64,000 nucleotides of DNA from Mangifera indica (lineage: Eukaryota > Streptophyta > Magnoliopsida > Sapindales > Anacardiaceae): the NCBI RefSeq assembly GCF_011075055.1, contig NC_058140.1, positions 12,832,668 to 12,896,667 of the forward strand. Reading direction: 5' to 3'. A program made the translations under genes and the position numbers. Under the pieces are notes generated by a model. It worked only from the letters and a program-made list of their open reading frames with translations, had not been told where the DNA came from and made no database searches. Positions 60,671 through 64,000 of the stretch are shown here, piece by piece. Within the stretch, counting starts at the first letter, position 1. Each line of letters opens with the position of its first letter.

Positions 60671-63600
60671 ATGACTTCAATGGGCACTACTGAAGAAGAC
60701 CCTAACAAGCCCCTATCCCTTTACGAACCTTCTTCGCCATCTCAGCCTCTTCTTTCTAAATCCTCGATTGAAGAACCCTCTTCAGTCGCCTCCCAGCCCG
60801 ATCCCTCGGAACCCGACCCTACCCAGTTCCTTCAGATCTCTTATAATTATGGTCCCAGACCTTTCAAAGACCTCCTTTTTCTCATCCTTTTCGCTATTTT
60901 TGTTATCGCAACTTTTGCCTGGGGTATATTCTCACTTTGTAATAAAAATTCTAGCTTTACCAGTGTCTCTTCTTATGTTTATAATTCAACTTCAGGTTCC
61001 TGTGTTAAAGAGTCAGCTTCAGTTTATAGCAACTGGGGTTCTGTCAATTTTGCCTTATTATCATCGAGTTCTAGTTATTTCGAAGATTTGACATGGACCC
61101 TTGTTTTGACTTTAATTTTAAGCGTGCCCATTTCTTTTTTTCTCCTTTTGCTTCTCAAACATTATACCAAACAGATTGTGTACGTTTCGCTTCCGTTCTT
61201 TGTTATTGTGCCCATTTTTATAAATGTGTATTGGTTTGTTGCCTGTACTGTTAGTTCCTCCTGTAGTGATGCATTCCCTTTGGTGTATAGAATTTTAGTG
61301 CTTGTGTTTTTGTTCTTGATAATTGGAGTTATTGTTTGGATATTTGTCGCTAATTGGGCTAGAATTGAGTTAACTATTCAGATCATTGGCGTTGCTTCTG
61401 ATGCTTTGTCTCAGAATTTGGGCTTGTTTGTGGCCTTACCGTTGTTGACTCTAGGATTGATTATCTATTATGCTCCGATTATTGTGTTCTTGGTGTTTGC
61501 AAGATTTAATGGGAAAATTGTGGCCAAAGAATCAAACGGAGAGTATGAATGTGTGTGGAAACAAGATAGTTGGGTGCCTGCCTACTTTGCAGTGGCAATC
61601 CTTACCATGTTGTGGTCTTTGAGTGCAATGGTGGAAGCACAAGCTTATGTGATAAGTGGGACTATTGCACAATGGTATTTCTCGAAGGAGGATTCAAAAC
61701 CTAGGCGAAGTATAAGAACTTCTTTGAGGTGCATTCTTTATACCTTTATCAATTTTCAGCTAAACTATCAGGTTTTTTTTTTTTAAAGAATTGATCTTGC
61801 AGACGATTTTGCTTATTTTTATGTGTTTGAACTTTTGCGGAGTATGCTTAGAGTTAATTTTCAGATGTTCAACTTTTTTGAAATTATATGCTGGGCCCTT
61901 TCTATAGTTGTGGAATTGTTAAACAATGTTAATCTGCAAAACATGATTCATAATGTTATTTAATATTTTAATTTTCAGATTGATATGCCATTTAGATAAT
62001 TTCTTGGATCATTGAGTAGGTTATGTTTTCCTGATGGAATCTAGTGCATTCAAGAAAGTAATGAAGATTTCTTTATTTGATATTTATAAAAGATAAAAGA
62101 AAGAGATTAGATTAACTGCTGGCTGCGGCAATATTTGCATTGGCCCACATTAAAATAAACCACTGTTAGAGAAATTAGGGTAGAGAGAGATTGCTCCAAG
62201 GCTACTGACTATCAACTGAGCTATCTTAGTGCTCATGCAATGCCTTTATTATCTATCCTAAATTAGGATAGTCATAACTATCCTCAGGGTATCATTCAAG
62301 GAAACTAACTTAGATTTATATGTTGAGCTTTTTCATGTGGCAGTGGTCTTGGCAGTCGGAATTTGAAATTTTCATCACCACTTTTTTGAATGTATTTCCT
62401 GAGGGCTGGCTTTGTTATTAATAGTAAAATTTGTTGACTTGTGAGTGGCCCTGGCAGTTATTGCTCTGTTTAATTTCTTTACCATCTTTGTAAAGTAATA
62501 GCAGTAGCAGACCTACCATCTCTTACTCATTTGTAATCCCCATCATGAGTACCTGTCAGTATATTATGAGGAGGAAAATCAGGTTATGATATTTCTCATG
62601 TTGTGTCTGTGATATTTGCAGGAATGCGTTTGGTCCCTCCTCTGGCACTGTTTGCCTATCTGGACTACTAATATGTGCAGTACGTGTAGTCCGTGCTGCT
62701 GTTGATGGTGCAAGACAAGAAGATGTTCCTGGATTTGTGAACCTTATTCTGCGATGCTGTGTAAATGGCTTACTGTCAGCTGTAGATTTTCTCAACAAGT
62801 TCACCATCACCTTTGCAGCAATAACGGGTGAAGCTTACTGCACATCAGCTAGAATGACTTATGAACTTCTAAAGCGCAACCTTCTCTCCGCTGTTTTTGT
62901 GGAGACTGTCTCCACTCGATTGTTAGCTGGGATTGTATTTGTTGTTTCAGCAATATATACAATAGCGGTGAGCAGATTATTCAAAATCTACAATATTTAA
63001 ATTTTCATGAATGGATAGTGCTGGGAGGTCACTACAGTGTTTGGCATGTGGTGTGACCTGGATAGATCTTCTCTTCTCTTATTGGAGAATAGTAGCCCTT
63101 TAGTGAACTTTTATAGTTAGGCAATTCTTTCATGATTTACAAGCCTTCATCATGACGGTGATTTAATTATACTTTCCTAGGATAGGCTCCTTATGAATTC
63201 CAGTTGTTTGTGACATACATTGGACAATAGTAGTAGCCAGGCTAGCTGGTTGGGTCTAAGCATTTGATAATTGAATTCTGTATGCTTTCATATTAGCTTT
63301 TATATTTGCATATTTAGGGAATAGATTAACTGATGTATCCATCGGTTGAGTAAGTTTAGTTAATATAGGTATTCACTAAGGTATAAAATGGGGCTGCTTG
63401 AACAACTGACCTGAGGTCACTTCACCGACCAAGGGTTCACTAGCTATCTATGTATTGCTTATATTTCTATCTGCCTTCTTCGTTTTGACTATTTTGTTTT
63501 GTTGTTTCAATGTTCATCTGATTTTGGACGTGCATAAACAGGCCTGTGCTATCTTAAAGGGTGCAAGCAAGCTTGGTGCTGAAGCTTACTTTGTGGGATT

Positions 63601-63799
63601 TCTTGCATGGGTGTTGCTAATTGTGGTGTTGGGTTTCTTTGTCCATGTCTTGGATAATGTTGTTGAGACAGTTTACATCTGCTATGCAATAGACAGAGAC
63701 AGGGGAGAGGTCTTCAAACCAGAGGTGCACGAGGTTTACGTCCATTTACCTGTCAGTAGGAACCAGAGAATCACTTTTGCACCGACAACTGGTGTATAA
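60671..63799 (+). CDS. choline transporter-like (CTL/PNS1 family) membrane protein
   Basis: Three exons: 60671-61728, 62622-62967, 63542-63799; 553 aa. A hydrophilic, Ser/Pro-rich N-terminus of about 65 residues (SLYEPSSPSQPLL...) precedes about 10 membrane segments, with the CTL family signatures SAMVEAQAYVISGTIAQWYF, SSGTVCLSGLL, FVNLILRCCVNGLLS, TGEAYCTSAR and, near the end, VVETVYICYAIDRDRG. Plant CTL proteins act at the plasma membrane and in the secretory pathway and affect choline and lipid transport and vesicle trafficking; the substrate of this one is not proven. A second Met at residue 4 is an alternative start. In the Arabidopsis order I recall, a CTL gene lies next to GH10 and two TLP genes; here the NFD4-like and CYP21-1 genes lie between. 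Confidence 0.93.
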
Positions 63800-63940
63800 A
63801 CTTACTTCAGTTCATTTGTGTGCTTGGGACTCCATTCATGTGTTGTTATTCATCATTTGTTCTTTGTATAAGGTAGAACTGCCCCTGGGCAAAATGTGCA
63901 TACTTTAAGTTGCCACATTGTACAATTTTGAGGTTTGTTC

Positions 63941-63946
63941 AATAAA
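63941..63946 (+). terminator. polyadenylation signal of the CTL gene
   Basis: A canonical AATAAA lies 142 bp after the CTL stop codon, in a T-rich context (GGTTTGTTCAATAAAGAGG). Position and sequence fit a plant near-upstream element. Confidence 0.55.
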
Positions 63947-64000
63947 GAGGTAAAAGTTTCAGACAAGTCAGGGTATTACACTATTTGCAGAGCTAGTTAA

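Overview
The window is nuclear DNA from a flowering plant, most likely a eudicot. Genes are split by GT-AG introns with AT-rich intergenic DNA between them, and the families (AUX1/LAX auxin importer, plant cold-shock zinc-knuckle protein, PR-5 thaumatin-like proteins, NFD4-type nodulin-like transporter) are plant-specific or plant-typical. I cannot name the species. I saw no bacterial, viral, CRISPR, rRNA or complete tRNA feature.

Nine protein-coding genes are supported; for the multi-exon genes I placed exons by hand from splice sites and reading phase. Left to right: a cold-shock/glycine-rich zinc-knuckle protein of the GRP2/CSP2 type (+, 4896-5465); auxin influx carrier LAX2 (-, 10565-13538, 8 exons, one GC-AG intron); a Myb/SANT-like domain protein (+, 21630-22669); thaumatin-like protein A (+, 25498-28163); thaumatin-like protein B (+, 34574-35947); a secreted GH10 xylanase (-, 38596-41064, 8 exons); an NFD4-like nodulin/MFS transporter (-, 43618-46508); a membrane-anchored cyclophilin matching CYP21-1 (+, 54419-57724, 7 exons); and a choline-transporter-like (CTL) membrane protein (+, 60671-63799). 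They are not an operon. As I recall Arabidopsis gene numbering, their order merges two duplicated segments (LAX2-CSP4 on chromosome 2; CTL-GH10-TLP-TLP-GRP2 on chromosome 4) plus the adjacent MFS/CYP21-1 pair from elsewhere on chromosome 4. The neighbourhood is therefore probably an old conserved block. The Myb/SANT gene is the one without a partner in that recollection.

Between the genes the main content is small non-autonomous DNA transposons. One family is represented by ten two-ended copies of about 0.7-1.2 kb. Their ends resemble GGCCAAAGGACTATTTCCCA, the terminal regions are long imperfect inverted repeats, and nine copies have recognisable 9-bp target duplications (five perfect), which points to a Mutator-like (MULE) MITE. 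One further element (33491-34307) has CAAGG... ends and a perfect 8-bp duplication, so it is hAT-like. A short AT-rich foldback repeat is also scattered through the gaps. Transposon ends lie 170-294 bp upstream of the start codons of four genes (both thaumatin-like genes, CYP21-1, CTL), so these elements probably form part of their proximal promoters.

I found no clearly novel biochemical system. The best leads are the MULE-MITE family and its promoter-proximal placement, the conserved gene block, the hAT insertion that may separate a promoter-like cluster from thaumatin-like gene B, and several introns whose retention would keep the reading frame.
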